In this document: positions 1-8,026 of the stretch, piece by piece | Position numbering within the stretch: the stretch's first letter is position 1 | How the letters are laid out: each line of letters begins with the position of its first letter | NCBI GenBank assembly: GCA_028818695.1 | Contig: JAPPNK010000021.1 | Span: 1-64,000, forward strand | Length of the DNA stretch: 64,000 nucleotides | From: Candidatus Poribacteria bacterium | Lineage (GTDB): Bacteria > Poribacteria > WGA-4E > GCA-2687025 | Direction: 5' to 3' | Translations under genes and position numbers: made by a program | Notes under the pieces: generated by a model | The model's input: only the letters and a program-made list of their open reading frames with translations | Told to the model about the DNA's origin: nothing | Databases searched by the model: none

Positions 1-270
1 CTCGTCGCTGTCGTAAAAGGGTTTTTATGAATGCCATCGCATGAGCGTACCACCCTCTGAGCTTACGCCTTGCGGCAAAGACGTCAATCAGAATCGTTCA
101 AACTCAAGGGAGAGGGTACGAAGGAAGATGTTGCCTAGATAGCCAGCCCATACTAAAAATTGAATGTAGCGACGAAAGGCGCATCAATTGGGTCGTCATG
201 ATGAACGTTGCGCAGGAGGCGGGCGGAGATTCCGCCTCTCCGCCCTTCCCGCGATTCCTGCCCGGCGTCT
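1..270. other. Left-edge non-coding stretch
   Basis: No convincing gene was found here. Plus-strand frames entering from the left edge close within about 40 bases, so at most the last codons of an upstream gene could be present. On the minus strand an ATG at 37-35 opens a frame that runs off the edge (Met-Ala-Phe-Ile-Lys...), with an AGAGGG-like site about 15 bases before it; it could be the first codons of a gene outside the window, but 12 codons are too few to judge. The right part holds the hairpin listed separately. Confidence 0.4.
221..245 (-). terminator. Hairpin 3' of the lipoprotein gene
   Basis: A perfect 9-bp stem (GGGCGGAGA / TCTCCGCCC) with a 7-base loop lies about 25 bases beyond the stop codon of the minus-strand lipoprotein gene. 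It sits inside a longer imperfect inverted repeat whose outer arms are AACGTTG at 204-210 and CAACGTT at 274-280. No U-run follows, so intrinsic termination is possible but not proven; it could also stabilise the 3' end. Confidence 0.45.
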
Positions 271-1110
271 CTACAACGTTCCGTCGAATACGTTTGAGCT
301 AATCGGCTCCTTTATCGCGTTCTTCTTCTTGCTGCCGCTGGACGCTTTAATGCCGGATGCGCTGATCGACATGTCCGCTTCAGAGCCTTTCACTTCGATT
401 TCCATCAGGCGCACCGTCATGACGAACGCCTTCGCCGCCCTTCCGCGAAGGGTTTGACCGCTCTCCGCCCGCTTCTTCTTCATCATCGTGTTGATGATCA
501 CGCGCACCTGGTCGGTTTTCACCGTGTTGAAAAGAAACTTTGAGACAGGTTTCATCTGAAACGCCTGCCGACCAGGGACATACCCCCATCCGCTTTGAAC
601 CATCCCAACAGTCTTCCAAGGATTAAGATCGTCGTTCATGTCGCGCACTTGCAGGAAGGCGTTTTCGATGCCGACCGCGGGAGCGTCCGGCGCGTTTGCC
701 TCATGAATGACAATCTGGTTGATGCGTTTAGGCTCGTCGAATGTAATAAGGACCCATGGTGCGCCGTTAGCGACAGCGCCTTCGATGCCTCGCTTCTGGC
801 TCTGGCCCTGGCTTCCTATGTTGCAGCATTGCCTGTACTGCTCTGCAGTCAGCGTCCATGTGTATTCCCAGCCGTCTCCCACGCTCCACTGGGACGAGCT
901 CTTGACTCCATTGATGAGCGAGTCGGCCAAGCGCGCGCCGTTGGAGCCTTTCGATTTGACGGTCGCGCCGGCGTCGACGGTCGCGTAATCCAGCAGCTGC
1001 TTATTTAGCGCCTCGCTGTTTAGCGCTTCGTTGACCGCGGCGCATCCAACCCAATAGAACGCGGCAGCCGCCATGCATGCCGCTATGCCGATCCGTGTTC
1101 GTCGTTGCAT
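271..1110 (-). CDS. Lipoprotein with discoidin-like (F5/8 type C) fold
   Basis: A 279-residue secreted lipoprotein. A hydrophobic leader of about 20 residues ends in the lipobox WVGC, so the mature protein should be anchored by its N-terminal cysteine. The middle (about residues 60-240) has segments typical of F5/8 type C/galactose-binding-like sandwiches: an early WSVGDGW stretch, PWVLITFDEPKRINQIVIHEAN, a WKTVG strand and KTDQVRVIINT. The C-terminal 40 residues are Ser/Lys-rich and low in complexity. I chose the ATG at 1110 because GAGGAAA lies 7 bases upstream; an in-frame TTG 15 bases earlier would place that site inside the gene. The ligand cannot be read from sequence. The domain call is by pattern, not by alignment. 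Confidence 0.7.
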   Translation of the reverse strand: MQRRTRIGIAACMAAAAFYWVGCAAVNEALNSEALNKQLLDYATVDAGATVKSKGSNGARLADSLINGVKSSSQWSVGDGWEYTWTLTAEQYRQCCNIGSQGQSQKRGIEGAVANGAPWVLITFDEPKRINQIVIHEANAPDAPAVGIENAFLQVRDMNDDLNPWKTVGMVQSGWGYVPGRQAFQMKPVSKFLFNTVKTDQVRVIINTMMKKKRAESGQTLRGRAAKAFVMTVRLMEIEVKGSEADMSISASGIKASSGSKKKNAIKEPISSNVFDGTL

Positions 1111-1183
1111 GATGTTTCCTCTCAAGATGACCTACCTCATAATACTGAATGAGCCGCCAATGTGTCAACCCCCTCCTCTGACC

Positions 1184-1343
1184 GGCAGTCTCTACAGACG
1201 ATGTTTTTGGTTTTAGAGCCGTTTTGGAATGTGGAGGCTGTCTAGGAAATCTCTCGATTCCCGCGTGTTTTACCGCAAGGGCGGGAATAGCGAGGCACCC
1301 GATTTGAACAGGATTTCGTATGCCATCGTTTGTAAAGAATGCC
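1184..1343. repeat. Family A repeat, copy A1 (MITE-like)
   Basis: A 160-bp element bounded by 20-bp imperfect inverted repeats: the left arm begins GGCAGTCTCTACAGACGATG and the right arm matches its reverse complement at 17 of 20 positions. The centre carries a stem ATTCCCGC/GCGGGAAT. Sequence closely related to 32419-32569. The flanking 8 bases (CTCTGACC left, CGCCCATT right) do not match, so no target duplication is left. The right arm ends 6 bases before the -35 box at 1350. No reading frame inside. Confidence 0.75.
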
Positions 1344-1349
1344 CGCCCA

Positions 1350-1378
1350 TTGACGCAAACGCCCAAAAGCGTTATCGT
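1350..1378 (+). promoter_or_regulatory. Promoter of the first small paralogue
   Basis: TTGACG (1350-1355), 17-base spacer, TATCGT (1373-1378). It predicts a start near 1385 and a leader of about 20 bases. The spacer and both boxes are nearly repeated at 1684-1712 in front of the second paralogue, which supports the call. Confidence 0.65.
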
Positions 1379-1405
1379 TGCGCATAACATACATACAGGC
1401 GCGAT

Positions 1406-1687
1406 ATGAACATGGACGCATCACCCATTTTTCCTACAGGAACGAGCGCGGCGGTCATGGTGGACAGAGCCGAATTTGAGCGCATTGCCGCCAAGATGGA
1501 GAAGCCGTTTATCGTTCTTCAAAAAAAGAGAAGCAAATCGCTTTACCTCGTCAGCTGCAACGGCTTTCTCTTTTTCACTTTTTCTCATCATGTGAAGCTG
1601 CCTGAAGAGGCTGAAGTCATGCGCGCTCAAAGAGTATTCACATCAAGGATGATATGGCTCAACCGCTTTACTGCCTTTTTTTATTGA
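1406..1687 (+). CDS. Small conserved protein, paralogue 1
   Basis: A 93-residue protein of unknown function. It is paralogous to the next gene: both have an (A/D)EFERI..K(M/I)EKP(F/L) stretch, a hydrophobic YLVSCNGFLFF-type strand pair and an LP..A..(M/I)RA(Q/E)R(V/I) ending. The pattern resembles a family of roughly 80-residue bacterial proteins with no assigned role, which is my recollection rather than a search result. After the shared part this copy runs on for about 16 hydrophobic, aromatic residues (ending FTAFFY) that the second copy lacks, perhaps through loss of the original stop. The stop codon lies inside the next gene's -35 box. The Shine-Dalgarno site is weak (ACAGG). Confidence 0.65.
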   Translation: MNMDASPIFPTGTSAAVMVDRAEFERIAAKMEKPFIVLQKKRSKSLYLVSCNGFLFFTFSHHVKLPEEAEVMRAQRVFTSRMIWLNRFTAFFY

Positions 1688-1712
1688 CGCTGTCGCCCAA
1701 CAGCGTTATCGT
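1684..1712 (+). promoter_or_regulatory. Promoter of the second small paralogue
   Basis: TTGACG (1684-1689), 17-base spacer, TATCGT (1707-1712). Spacer bases CGCCCAA.AGCGT match those of the promoter at 1350, so the promoter was copied with the gene. It overlaps the stop codon of the upstream gene. Confidence 0.65.
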
Positions 1713-1744
1713 GGAGGCGGGCAATTGGACAATGGAGACGCAAG

Positions 1745-2017
1745 ATGGACACCGTAACTCCGGTAATCATACCGACAGCTTTCGGCTCAAGCGGAGGGGG
1801 GATCGGATTTGTCAAGGTTAAAGAAGACGAGTTTGAGCGGATTGTTCGAAAGATTGAAAAGCCGCTCGTGATTGTGCAGGAAGGGCAAGGGCTTATTAGA
1901 AGATCAATATACGCGATAAAATACAGCGGCTTCATCTTTTATACGACGACAAAATCGGACTTAAACCTGCCAAGCGGCGCCGGAACGATCCGCGCCGAGA
2001 GGATCCATATCGAATAG
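1745..2017 (+). CDS. Small conserved protein, paralogue 2
   Basis: A 90-residue protein, paralogous to the gene just upstream. Order of features: a Gly/Ser-rich N-terminus, EDEFERIVRKIEKPLVIVQ, a linker of basic residues (LIRRSIYAIKYSG), strand FIFYTTT, and LPSGAGTIRAERIHIE at the end. No signal peptide or membrane segment, so probably cytoplasmic. GGAG 7 bases before the ATG supports the start. Function unknown. The tandem pair and the duplicated promoter suggest a recent local duplication followed by divergence of the N-terminus. Confidence 0.7.
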   Translation: MDTVTPVIIPTAFGSSGGGIGFVKVKEDEFERIVRKIEKPLVIVQEGQGLIRRSIYAIKYSGFIFYTTTKSDLNLPSGAGTIRAERIHIE

Positions 2018-2026
2018 GAGAGAATC

Positions 2027-2770
2027 ATGAGCGCCGCATTTGAATGGCCGGACGGACGCGCGGGGGCCGTCTCTCTCACCTTTGACGACGGACACCCCTC
2101 CCAGCTGGACGCCGCCATACCGCTTATGAACAGCCTTAGCATGGCGGGAACCTTCTATGTGAACCCGCCCGCCGACTATGTCGAATGGCTCAAACCCTGG
2201 CGCGAGGCGCGCCGCCAAGGACATGAGATCGGCAACCATACGGTTCAGCATATCTGCTCGCGCAACTTCGGCTTCCGCGCCGACGGCAGCGGTCTGGAAA
2301 CCGTCACGCTAGAAACCATCGAAGCGGACATCCTAGACGCCCAGGCGCGTCTGCGCGAGGGCATACCCGAACAGTCCGACTGCACCTTCTGCTACCCCTG
2401 CGCCCAGACCTTTGTGGGGGAAGGAGCGTCGCGCCAAAGTTATGTGCCTGTCGCGGCGCGCCATTTCATCGCGGCGCGCGGAATCGGCGAATGGGCGAAC
2501 CATCCCGCCCTGTGCGACCTGCTCTGCCTGTCGTCGTACGACTGCAGGCGAATGTCCGGCGCCGAAATGTTCGGTCTCGCAGAGCAAGCCGCCGCGCAGG
2601 GGCGCTGGGCGATCATGACCTTCCACGGCGTCGGCTCCGGGCATCTCTCCGTCGGCGCGTCCGACTTTCGAGAGCTGTGCGAGGCTCTGAACCGACACCG
2701 CGACCGCATCTGGACGGCGCCCGTCATAGAGGTCGCAAAGCACATCCGCCAATGGCGCGCCTCCTCCTGA
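2027..2770 (+). CDS. Polysaccharide deacetylase (NodB-like)
   Basis: A 247-residue carbohydrate esterase family 4-type protein, expected to remove N- or O-acetyl groups from a glycan with a divalent metal. The first NodB motif is TFDDG (18-22) and the metal-binding HxxxH is H71-H75 in GNHTVQH, both intact. A later FHGVG near residue 205 fits the last catalytic His motif. There is no signal peptide, so a cytoplasmic small-glycan or sugar-conjugate substrate is more likely than cell-wall polymer. AGGAGAG lies 5 bases before the ATG and the gene follows the small paralogue by 9 bases, probably in the same transcript. The stop codon lies inside a family B hairpin. Confidence 0.85.
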   Translation: MSAAFEWPDGRAGAVSLTFDDGHPSQLDAAIPLMNSLSMAGTFYVNPPADYVEWLKPWREARRQGHEIGNHTVQHICSRNFGFRADGSGLETVTLETIEADILDAQARLREGIPEQSDCTFCYPCAQTFVGEGASRQSYVPVAARHFIAARGIGEWANHPALCDLLCLSSYDCRRMSGAEMFGLAEQAAAQGRWAIMTFHGVGSGHLSVGASDFRELCEALNRHRDRIWTAPVIEVAKHIRQWRASS

Positions 2771-2808
2771 CAGCTTTAGGCATGTTCCAACTAAAGCCTT
2801 AAGGTCAG
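2767..2808 (+). repeat. Family B repeat, compact copy B1
   Basis: A 42-bp hairpin-like copy: outer arms CTGAC/GTCAG, inner arms GCTTTAG/CTAAAGC, with the family B end CTAAAGCCTTAAGGTCAG. It overlaps the deacetylase stop codon and ends 11 bases before the -35 box at 2820. The same end sequence occurs at 30749-30766 and, with one change, at 43711-43728. Confidence 0.65.
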
Positions 2809-2819
2809 ACGGACGGCGC

Positions 2820-2848
2820 TTGACACGCGCTCAAAAAGAAGACATGCT
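2820..2848 (+). promoter_or_regulatory. Promoter of the first PhyH gene
   Basis: TTGACA (2820-2825), 17-base spacer, CATGCT (2843-2848). The -35 is perfect and the -10 is poor. The predicted start near 2855 leaves a leader of about 34 bases before the chosen ATG. Confidence 0.45.
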
Positions 2849-2888
2849 GAACGGCGGACGCTCTTATCAACGCGCATGGAGAACGGCG

Positions 2889-4064
2889 ATGTCCATCGAA
2901 ACTTCACCCAAAAAAGAAACATACCGCGCCCCCGCGTTTGCCGATTCTAAGCCGGAGCTCTCCGCCCCAGGCGCCACTCCTGAACGCCTTGAGCATCTGC
3001 GCGAGCATGGTTTTGTGATCGTTACCGACTTTGTCGGCAGCCCTTGGATACCGATACTGCGCGAGGCGGGGCGGCGCGTTACCCAGGCATGCGCCCCCGA
3101 AAACGGATACGACATCATCGACTGCTCAAAAGGGTATGTCCACCGAGCCGGCGAAAACGAACCCTGGGCGATCCGCGGACTCATCCATCCAGCCTTCAAA
3201 GAACCTTCTTTCGCTGAATTCCACGGCTCCGACGAAATGCTCAAGTTTGTTGAATCATGGTGCGGGGTAAAAAAAGAGCAGTTTGTCCTGACAAACATGC
3301 TGCTCTGGTGCAACCCGCGAAAAAACGAGAACCAGCTCAGCTGGCATCGAGACGTCACCTGGTGGGGAACCGGCAAGGGGTACTTCTCCCAGCGCGAAGT
3401 GCGCGGCGAAACTCCCGAAGACTACTCCGAAGAGGTCGAACGCGTCCGCTGGAAAGAGATACAGGAACGCAACGAGCGCTCCATCGCGCATCACGGCGGG
3501 GTCAGCATGTTCCTTGCGCTCACCGACGACGAATGCCACGAAATGATCCCCGGCAGCCACCATCGCTGGCGGACGCCGTTTGAGCATGACGTCCTGTTGC
3601 CGAAATCGATGAAAGATCAGGGCGTCCCGCACACGCCGAGCTGGAACGGCAAAGACCCGCTCCCCGGGCAGACCGCCATCCGCCTCAAACCCGGCGAAGC
3701 TCTCATACGCAACGGCGCCGCAATCCACACGGGGCATACCGTCCCTGAACGCGAACGCAACACGCTCGCCATCGGCTGGTCAAAATGGGGCGGACCCTTT
3801 GAGGGCGAGCCGTCTGTCGCCGACGCGCGGTACGCATGGATGCTAGACCCCGCTGTCCGCGAAGCGCTGCCCTACGAGTGGATGAAAACGGCGTGGGACC
3901 GATGGGCGGAACGGCATCGCCTAGGCGGCACTCTCGAAGATCGATACGCCGGCTACGACATTCAGCGGATCAAAGAGGGAGCCTTTGTCGGCTGGCAGAC
4001 AGAGCTGGAGCGGCAAGCCGCCGACTCCGACGGAAACTGGGAGCGGTTCCAAACCGCCTCATAA
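2889..4064 (+). CDS. Phytanoyl-CoA dioxygenase (PhyH) family protein
   Basis: A 391-residue Fe(II)/2-oxoglutarate oxygenase of the PhyH superfamily. The facial triad is visible: HxD at H153/D155 in SWHRDVTWWGTG, a distal His at about 280-283 in AAIHTGH, and R290 placed to bind 2-oxoglutarate. The C-terminus (WMKTAWDRWAERH, YAGYDIQRI) is long for a PhyH domain and may form a lid or dimer surface. The start at 2889 has GGAG 7 bases upstream; in-frame TTG 2820 and ATG 2844 are less likely because they overlap the promoter. The substrate is unknown. It ends 7 bases from the convergent sulfatase gene. Confidence 0.85.
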   Translation: MSIETSPKKETYRAPAFADSKPELSAPGATPERLEHLREHGFVIVTDFVGSPWIPILREAGRRVTQACAPENGYDIIDCSKGYVHRAGENEPWAIRGLIHPAFKEPSFAEFHGSDEMLKFVESWCGVKKEQFVLTNMLLWCNPRKNENQLSWHRDVTWWGTGKGYFSQREVRGETPEDYSEEVERVRWKEIQERNERSIAHHGGVSMFLALTDDECHEMIPGSHHRWRTPFEHDVLLPKSMKDQGVPHTPSWNGKDPLPGQTAIRLKPGEALIRNGAAIHTGHTVPERERNTLAIGWSKWGGPFEGEPSVADARYAWMLDPAVREALPYEWMKTAWDRWAERHRLGGTLEDRYAGYDIQRIKEGAFVGWQTELERQAADSDGNWERFQTAS

Positions 4065-4071
4065 GGAGGCG

Positions 4072-5448
4072 TCAGTCCGCCTTCTCAATCCCGCCGGAAC
4101 CCGGCCATGGAACGCCGAGCGAGTTGGCGCGCATCTTGCTCGTCCGCGCTCTAGACCAGAGCTGCCAGTCTCCTTCTTCCAGCGAGTCGTTCCAAGAGTC
4201 GCCCGCCTGCGCCATGCGCCGCGTCAATTCGGCGTCCAGTTTCTCAACGAGCGGCGCATGTTCCGCCTCTTCAACCAGATTGCGCAGCTCATGCGGGTCG
4301 TTCTCCATATCGAACAGCAGCCATGGGGCGTTTTTTGTTCGGGCGTACATCCAACGCTCTCCGCGCAGGGCGCGCCACCCCGGCCACGGCACATACGCAT
4401 ACGGCATGGAGCAGTACGCATACGAATCGCGCCCGCTTTCGTTTCCGTCGATGAGCGGCTGCGCCGCGCTCTTGCCGTCCAAGCCCGCGGGAATCGACAA
4501 GCCTGCCAGCTCCGCCAGAGTCGGATACAGGTCGGGCGTACCAAGCGGTTGGCGCAGCTCGCCCCCGGCCGGCAGCCGACCCGTCTGGCGTATCATAAAC
4601 GGAACGCGCAGCGAAGCGTCATACGGCCAGCGCTTGTTTCCCTTATACCCGTGGCTCCCAAGCATTTCCCCGTGGTCGGAGGTGTACACAACAATCGTGT
4701 TTTCAGGGTCGCTCAACTTGTCCAACTCCGCCATGAGCCGCCCAAAAGCGTCGTCCAGCGAATGGACCAGCCCGTAATACCGCGCGAGGTTGCGCCGGGC
4801 GTATTCCGACGCCTGCCCTGTCGGCACATTCGGCGGCAGCGGCGCGTCCATGTAAGTCTCGGCGTATCCCGGCGGCGGATTGAACGGCGTATGAGGCGGT
4901 CCCCATGACAAAAACAGAATCCACGGCTTCTCATGCTCCCGTCCTATAAACTCCAGCGCCTGATCAACCTGCGTCTCCGGCTGATAACTGCGGCTCTGCG
5001 TCGGTTTCGTGTCGTCGTCCTTGTAGTATGTCCACTGGTAGTATCGATGCCCGCCGTTGAAGCCGCGCCAGTAATCGCGAAATCCGCCGCGCTTGTCGGG
5101 CGGAACATACCCGCCCTGCCCAGATTTGCCTTTCGGAAAATGCAGGTGCCACTTCCCGATATAGCCCGTCGAATACCCGTTTTGTTGAAACCAGTCGCCG
5201 ACGCATGGACGGGTCGGGTTGAAGGGTACAGAGTTGGTGAGATACCGGCATCGGCTTGTGTACATGCCGGTCATGAGGCTTGCGCGGTAAGGTCCGCAGA
5301 CCGGCGTATTGGAGACGCATGTCCGCGCGCGGACGCCCTCCTCGGCTAAGCGGTCGAAATGCGGCGTTTGTATCGCGCCGTTGCCGTAACAGCCCAGATC
5401 GGACGCTCGGTGCTGATCAGAAAACACAAAAAGAATGTTCGGTTTCAT
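4072..5448 (-). CDS. Sulfatase (alkaline-phosphatase superfamily)
   Basis: A 458-residue arylsulfatase-type enzyme that hydrolyses sulfate esters. It starts with the family strand NILFVFSDQHR (metal residues D11, Q12). The active-site motif is C51-G-P-Y-R, the CxPxR core in which Cys is oxidised to formylglycine by a maturase. YIGKWHLH and TSDHGEMLGSHG carry the lysine, histidine and metal Asp/His usually seen. No signal peptide is visible, so the enzyme seems cytoplasmic, unusual for polymer-degrading sulfatases. The ATG overlaps the stop of the upstream lipoprotein gene (ATGA), so the two are probably translationally coupled. Confidence 0.9.
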   Translation of the reverse strand: MKPNILFVFSDQHRASDLGCYGNGAIQTPHFDRLAEEGVRARTCVSNTPVCGPYRASLMTGMYTSRCRYLTNSVPFNPTRPCVGDWFQQNGYSTGYIGKWHLHFPKGKSGQGGYVPPDKRGGFRDYWRGFNGGHRYYQWTYYKDDDTKPTQSRSYQPETQVDQALEFIGREHEKPWILFLSWGPPHTPFNPPPGYAETYMDAPLPPNVPTGQASEYARRNLARYYGLVHSLDDAFGRLMAELDKLSDPENTIVVYTSDHGEMLGSHGYKGNKRWPYDASLRVPFMIRQTGRLPAGGELRQPLGTPDLYPTLAELAGLSIPAGLDGKSAAQPLIDGNESGRDSYAYCSMPYAYVPWPGWRALRGERWMYARTKNAPWLLFDMENDPHELRNLVEEAEHAPLVEKLDAELTRRMAQAGDSWNDSLEEGDWQLWSRARTSKMRANSLGVPWPGSGGIEKAD

Positions 5449-6419
5449 TTGCTCTCCCTACTCTCTACCGCTTTAAACGCTTCAACGCCCTTTTTTTTCA
5501 GGTTAAAGGCGACTCCGCTATGCGTCTCTTTAAAAGATTCAAACGCCTTTCGCGCTAGCTCTTCAGACGGGAACTCCGCCCAGAGAACCGGCGCCTTTTG
5601 ATCCTCGCCAAAACGCAGCCATGCGGTGAAGCCTCTCTCCGCGCCTTGAAACGCCTTTAAGCCCAATAAGCCGGGCGTAGCGTAGCGCATCTGGTCCGGC
5701 GTCCGAAACCAGCGCGGCGTCCGCGGGTTCATCGCCAATGTCGGCAGCGATTCGATCGGCGCCGGCTTCGACCCGGAACCGCGTATCCGTCCGCTGATAT
5801 GCTCGGAGAATTGACGCATCGCCTTCACCGTGTCGGTCGCATAGCGGTCAATGCCGGTCTCAACGCAGAACCGATCCTCCCAAAAAACCGCTAGATCCGC
5901 CTCCGTAAAACCCTCTGATCCGAACAGCTCATCATCGACGTCCGGACGGCGTTTGCTGGCGTAATACGCAAAAGCGTTTTCAGGCGTTCCCATATCCAAA
6001 AGGACGCAGCGAAGAAGCGGATAAGGAGAAACGCGCGGATTCATATACCTGCACATCAGCCCGCTCTGAAATTGGAAGGCGTTCAGCCGCTCCGGGTCAA
6101 GTCCGTTGATCGTTTCAAGCTCCGCAGGGTTAAACGGCTGCGGCTTTCCGACGCGCTCCCATCCCTTGACAGCCCCGCTTGCCGGCATCAGCCTGTCCAT
6201 ATCCGCCGCGGAATGGCGCGCCGCTTCGGATGCGTCCGGCGGGGCGTCCGCCGTCCACCGCTTCAGTATCTCCAGCGCGGCGCCCCTGTCGACAGCGTTC
6301 CAAACGGCGGTCACGGTGCGCTTTTGCACGGCGGCATAGGTGGTCGGTTCAGACGAACCGCAACCGACAAGCGCCAGCGCGAGAAGAGCGGCGGCGGCAG
6401 CCGTTTTCAGGTTCACCAC
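5445..6419 (-). CDS. Lipoprotein of unknown function (DUF6599-like?)
   Basis: A 324-residue lipoprotein with leader LLALALVGC and lipobox VGC. The mature part has aromatic-rich segments such as FQFQSGLMCRYMNP, NAFAYYASKRRP and LAVFWEDRFCVETG, and a duplicated-looking C-terminal half (GFTAWLRFGEDQKAPVLWAEF). This layout reminds me of DUF6599 proteins, which predict changes in seat of a signal-type sensor, but I cannot confirm it. It overlaps lptE by 7 bases and the sulfatase by 4 bases, so the three genes form a tight operon. No enzymatic motif is visible. Confidence 0.6.
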   Translation of the reverse strand: MVNLKTAAAAALLALALVGCGSSEPTTYAAVQKRTVTAVWNAVDRGAALEILKRWTADAPPDASEAARHSAADMDRLMPASGAVKGWERVGKPQPFNPAELETINGLDPERLNAFQFQSGLMCRYMNPRVSPYPLLRCVLLDMGTPENAFAYYASKRRPDVDDELFGSEGFTEADLAVFWEDRFCVETGIDRYATDTVKAMRQFSEHISGRIRGSGSKPAPIESLPTLAMNPRTPRWFRTPDQMRYATPGLLGLKAFQGAERGFTAWLRFGEDQKAPVLWAEFPSEELARKAFESFKETHSGVAFNLKKKGVEAFKAVESRESK

Positions 6420-6907
6420 TGCTCTGCGAGCTGGCTATACAACGCGCGCGCAATCTCGTCGATCAATTTTGCCCGCGCCTGCTCTTCGCTTTCCATCGGC
6501 TCGGGCGCGCCCTCAACGGCGTAGAAGTCCCGGTGGTACTGAAAACCGTTCTCTTTCTTAATCACTTTTCGCTTCACATTGTCGATGAACTCGTACTGAA
6601 CGCTGATCGACATGCGGTACTGCTCCGGCAGGTTGTTCACATCGTATGTCCTGGCGCGTATGTCATAATCCAGCGCCGTCAGAAGCAGCGTCGAATCGTC
6701 CCCCGCGCGCCACTTGGACCTGAAACGGCTCTGCAGCTTGCTCGTCATCTCGTCGCCCAACTCAAAAGAGGCGGTTTGGTTGACGATCGGCGGGATGCGT
6801 ATCGTTTTGATATGCTTCAGATAGGACGAAAGCGCAGGGGATTGATAACCGCACCCGACGCAAACCGACGCCGCTAACAGGACAGACGCGAGGCGCATGA
6901 CGCTCAT
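6413..6907 (-). CDS. LPS-assembly lipoprotein LptE
   Basis: A 164-residue lipoprotein (leader ending CVGCGYQ) with the LptE-type layout: HIKTIRIPPIVNQTASFELGDEMTSKLQSRF, then a strand on the tested value ALDYDIRARTY and an amphipathic C-terminal helix (EQARAKLIDEIARALYSQL). LptE plugs the LptD barrel that inserts LPS in the outer membrane. AAGGAG 8 bases before the ATG supports this start. No lptD is near. It heads the overlapping group lptE-lipoprotein-sulfatase. Confidence 0.75.
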   Translation of the reverse strand: MSVMRLASVLLAASVCVGCGYQSPALSSYLKHIKTIRIPPIVNQTASFELGDEMTSKLQSRFRSKWRAGDDSTLLLTALDYDIRARTYDVNNLPEQYRMSISVQYEFIDNVKRKVIKKENGFQYHRDFYAVEGAPEPMESEEQARAKLIDEIARALYSQLAEQW

Positions 6908-6972
6908 TTGGGCGGCTCCTTAGGGTTCGTATGCGAATAGCATAGCGCCTGAACGCCCTGCGCGCAAACCGC

Positions 6973-7977
6973 TCATTCCTTGAGATCCCAGCGCTGTATC
7001 AGCAGTTCGGCGGACATGCCGACGATCTCGCTGCCGTCCTCCGTGAACGCAACGCTCAAGATGCGGTCGGAGCGCGGAAGCGTTTTGACGATCTTGCCCG
7101 TTTCTACATCCCAGACAAGCGCGAGGAGATTTTTATGATCTTTCACTGCGACCGCAGCGCAGCGCGTTCCGTCCGGCGAAAAGACGACTTCATAGAAAAT
7201 ATAATTCGCTGGATTCTCCAGCGTATGCAGCGCGGCGCGCGTTTCTACATCCCACAGATGAATAGGCTGATTGATACCCACATGCGCGAGCGTTTTTCCG
7301 TTCGGCGAAAAGAGAACGACTCCCATCGGCAGCTTCGTATCGATCTTGGCAATTTTCTCGCCTGTCTGCCCATTCCAAAGCTGAATCGCATCTTTTTCAG
7401 AACCGGCGAGCAGGCGTCCGTCTGGGGAGAAGGCGTACGCGGGGGTCCGTAGCGAAAGATGTAGGATCATCTCGCCCGTCTGCACATTCCACAGCTTCGA
7501 TGCGCCTAAAAATTCGACGGAGGCGACCCTTTTTCCGTCCGGCGAGAAGACGGCTCCGGCGTAATCGACATCGCCCTTCTCTTTAAGCGTCTGGATCAAT
7601 TCGCCTGTGGCGACGTCCCAGATCTGGATCGCATCGTACTGGTCCAGGTGGACAGGAAATTCAACAAAGCGGGTCCAAGATCGATTGAACTCAAGCTTGC
7701 GTCTAGCGGGGGAGCTGATGCTGGCGGCTGTTTTTCCGTCCGGCGAAATGAACGCCCATCTTGGCGTACCCCGCAGCCGTTTGATGGTTCGGATGCGCTT
7801 TTCCGTCTCGAGATTCCATATCTGAATGGATTTGCTTGTGTCATGCGCAGTGACAGCGATCTTCCCGTTAGACGAGATGTCGGTATATACGATCGGGTCG
7901 GGCTTCTCCTTGCCCTTGCAACCAGAGAGAAGCGCAGCCGCCGCAAGAACCGCGGCAGCCGCAACTCTATATTTCAT
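6973..7977 (-). CDS. WD40-repeat lipoprotein
   Basis: A 334-residue exported lipoprotein: leader AAVLAAAALLSGC with lipobox LSGC, followed by about seven WD40 blades, enough for one propeller. Blades show the repeated strand pattern (V/I)AFSPDGK.(L/A)A.....IQLWN..TGE. I start at the ATG at 7977, which has GAGAGG 7 bases upstream and places the leader at the N-terminus; a longer frame from 7998 adds seven charged residues. WD40 propellers are binding platforms, and no partner is evident. It lies between pnp and lptE on the same strand and is related in style to the plus-strand array at 49549-57596. Confidence 0.85.
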   Translation of the reverse strand: MKYRVAAAAVLAAAALLSGCKGKEKPDPIVYTDISSNGKIAVTAHDTSKSIQIWNLETEKRIRTIKRLRGTPRWAFISPDGKTAASISSPARRKLEFNRSWTRFVEFPVHLDQYDAIQIWDVATGELIQTLKEKGDVDYAGAVFSPDGKRVASVEFLGASKLWNVQTGEMILHLSLRTPAYAFSPDGRLLAGSEKDAIQLWNGQTGEKIAKIDTKLPMGVVLFSPNGKTLAHVGINQPIHLWDVETRAALHTLENPANYIFYEVVFSPDGTRCAAVAVKDHKNLLALVWDVETGKIVKTLPRSDRILSVAFTEDGSEIVGMSAELLIQRWDLKE

Positions 7978-8026
7978 GGGGTGCCTCTCTTCATGCAACG
8001 CCCGTCGTCCGTCCGCTCATCCGCCG

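Noticed and set aside
1176-1351. Target duplication around repeat A1
   Set aside because: The 8 bases on each side differ (CTCTGACC and CGCCCATT); none is left to see.
2820-2888. Upstream starts of the first PhyH gene
   Set aside because: TTG 2820 coincides with the -35 box and ATG 2844 with the -10 area; 2889 has a proper ribosome site.
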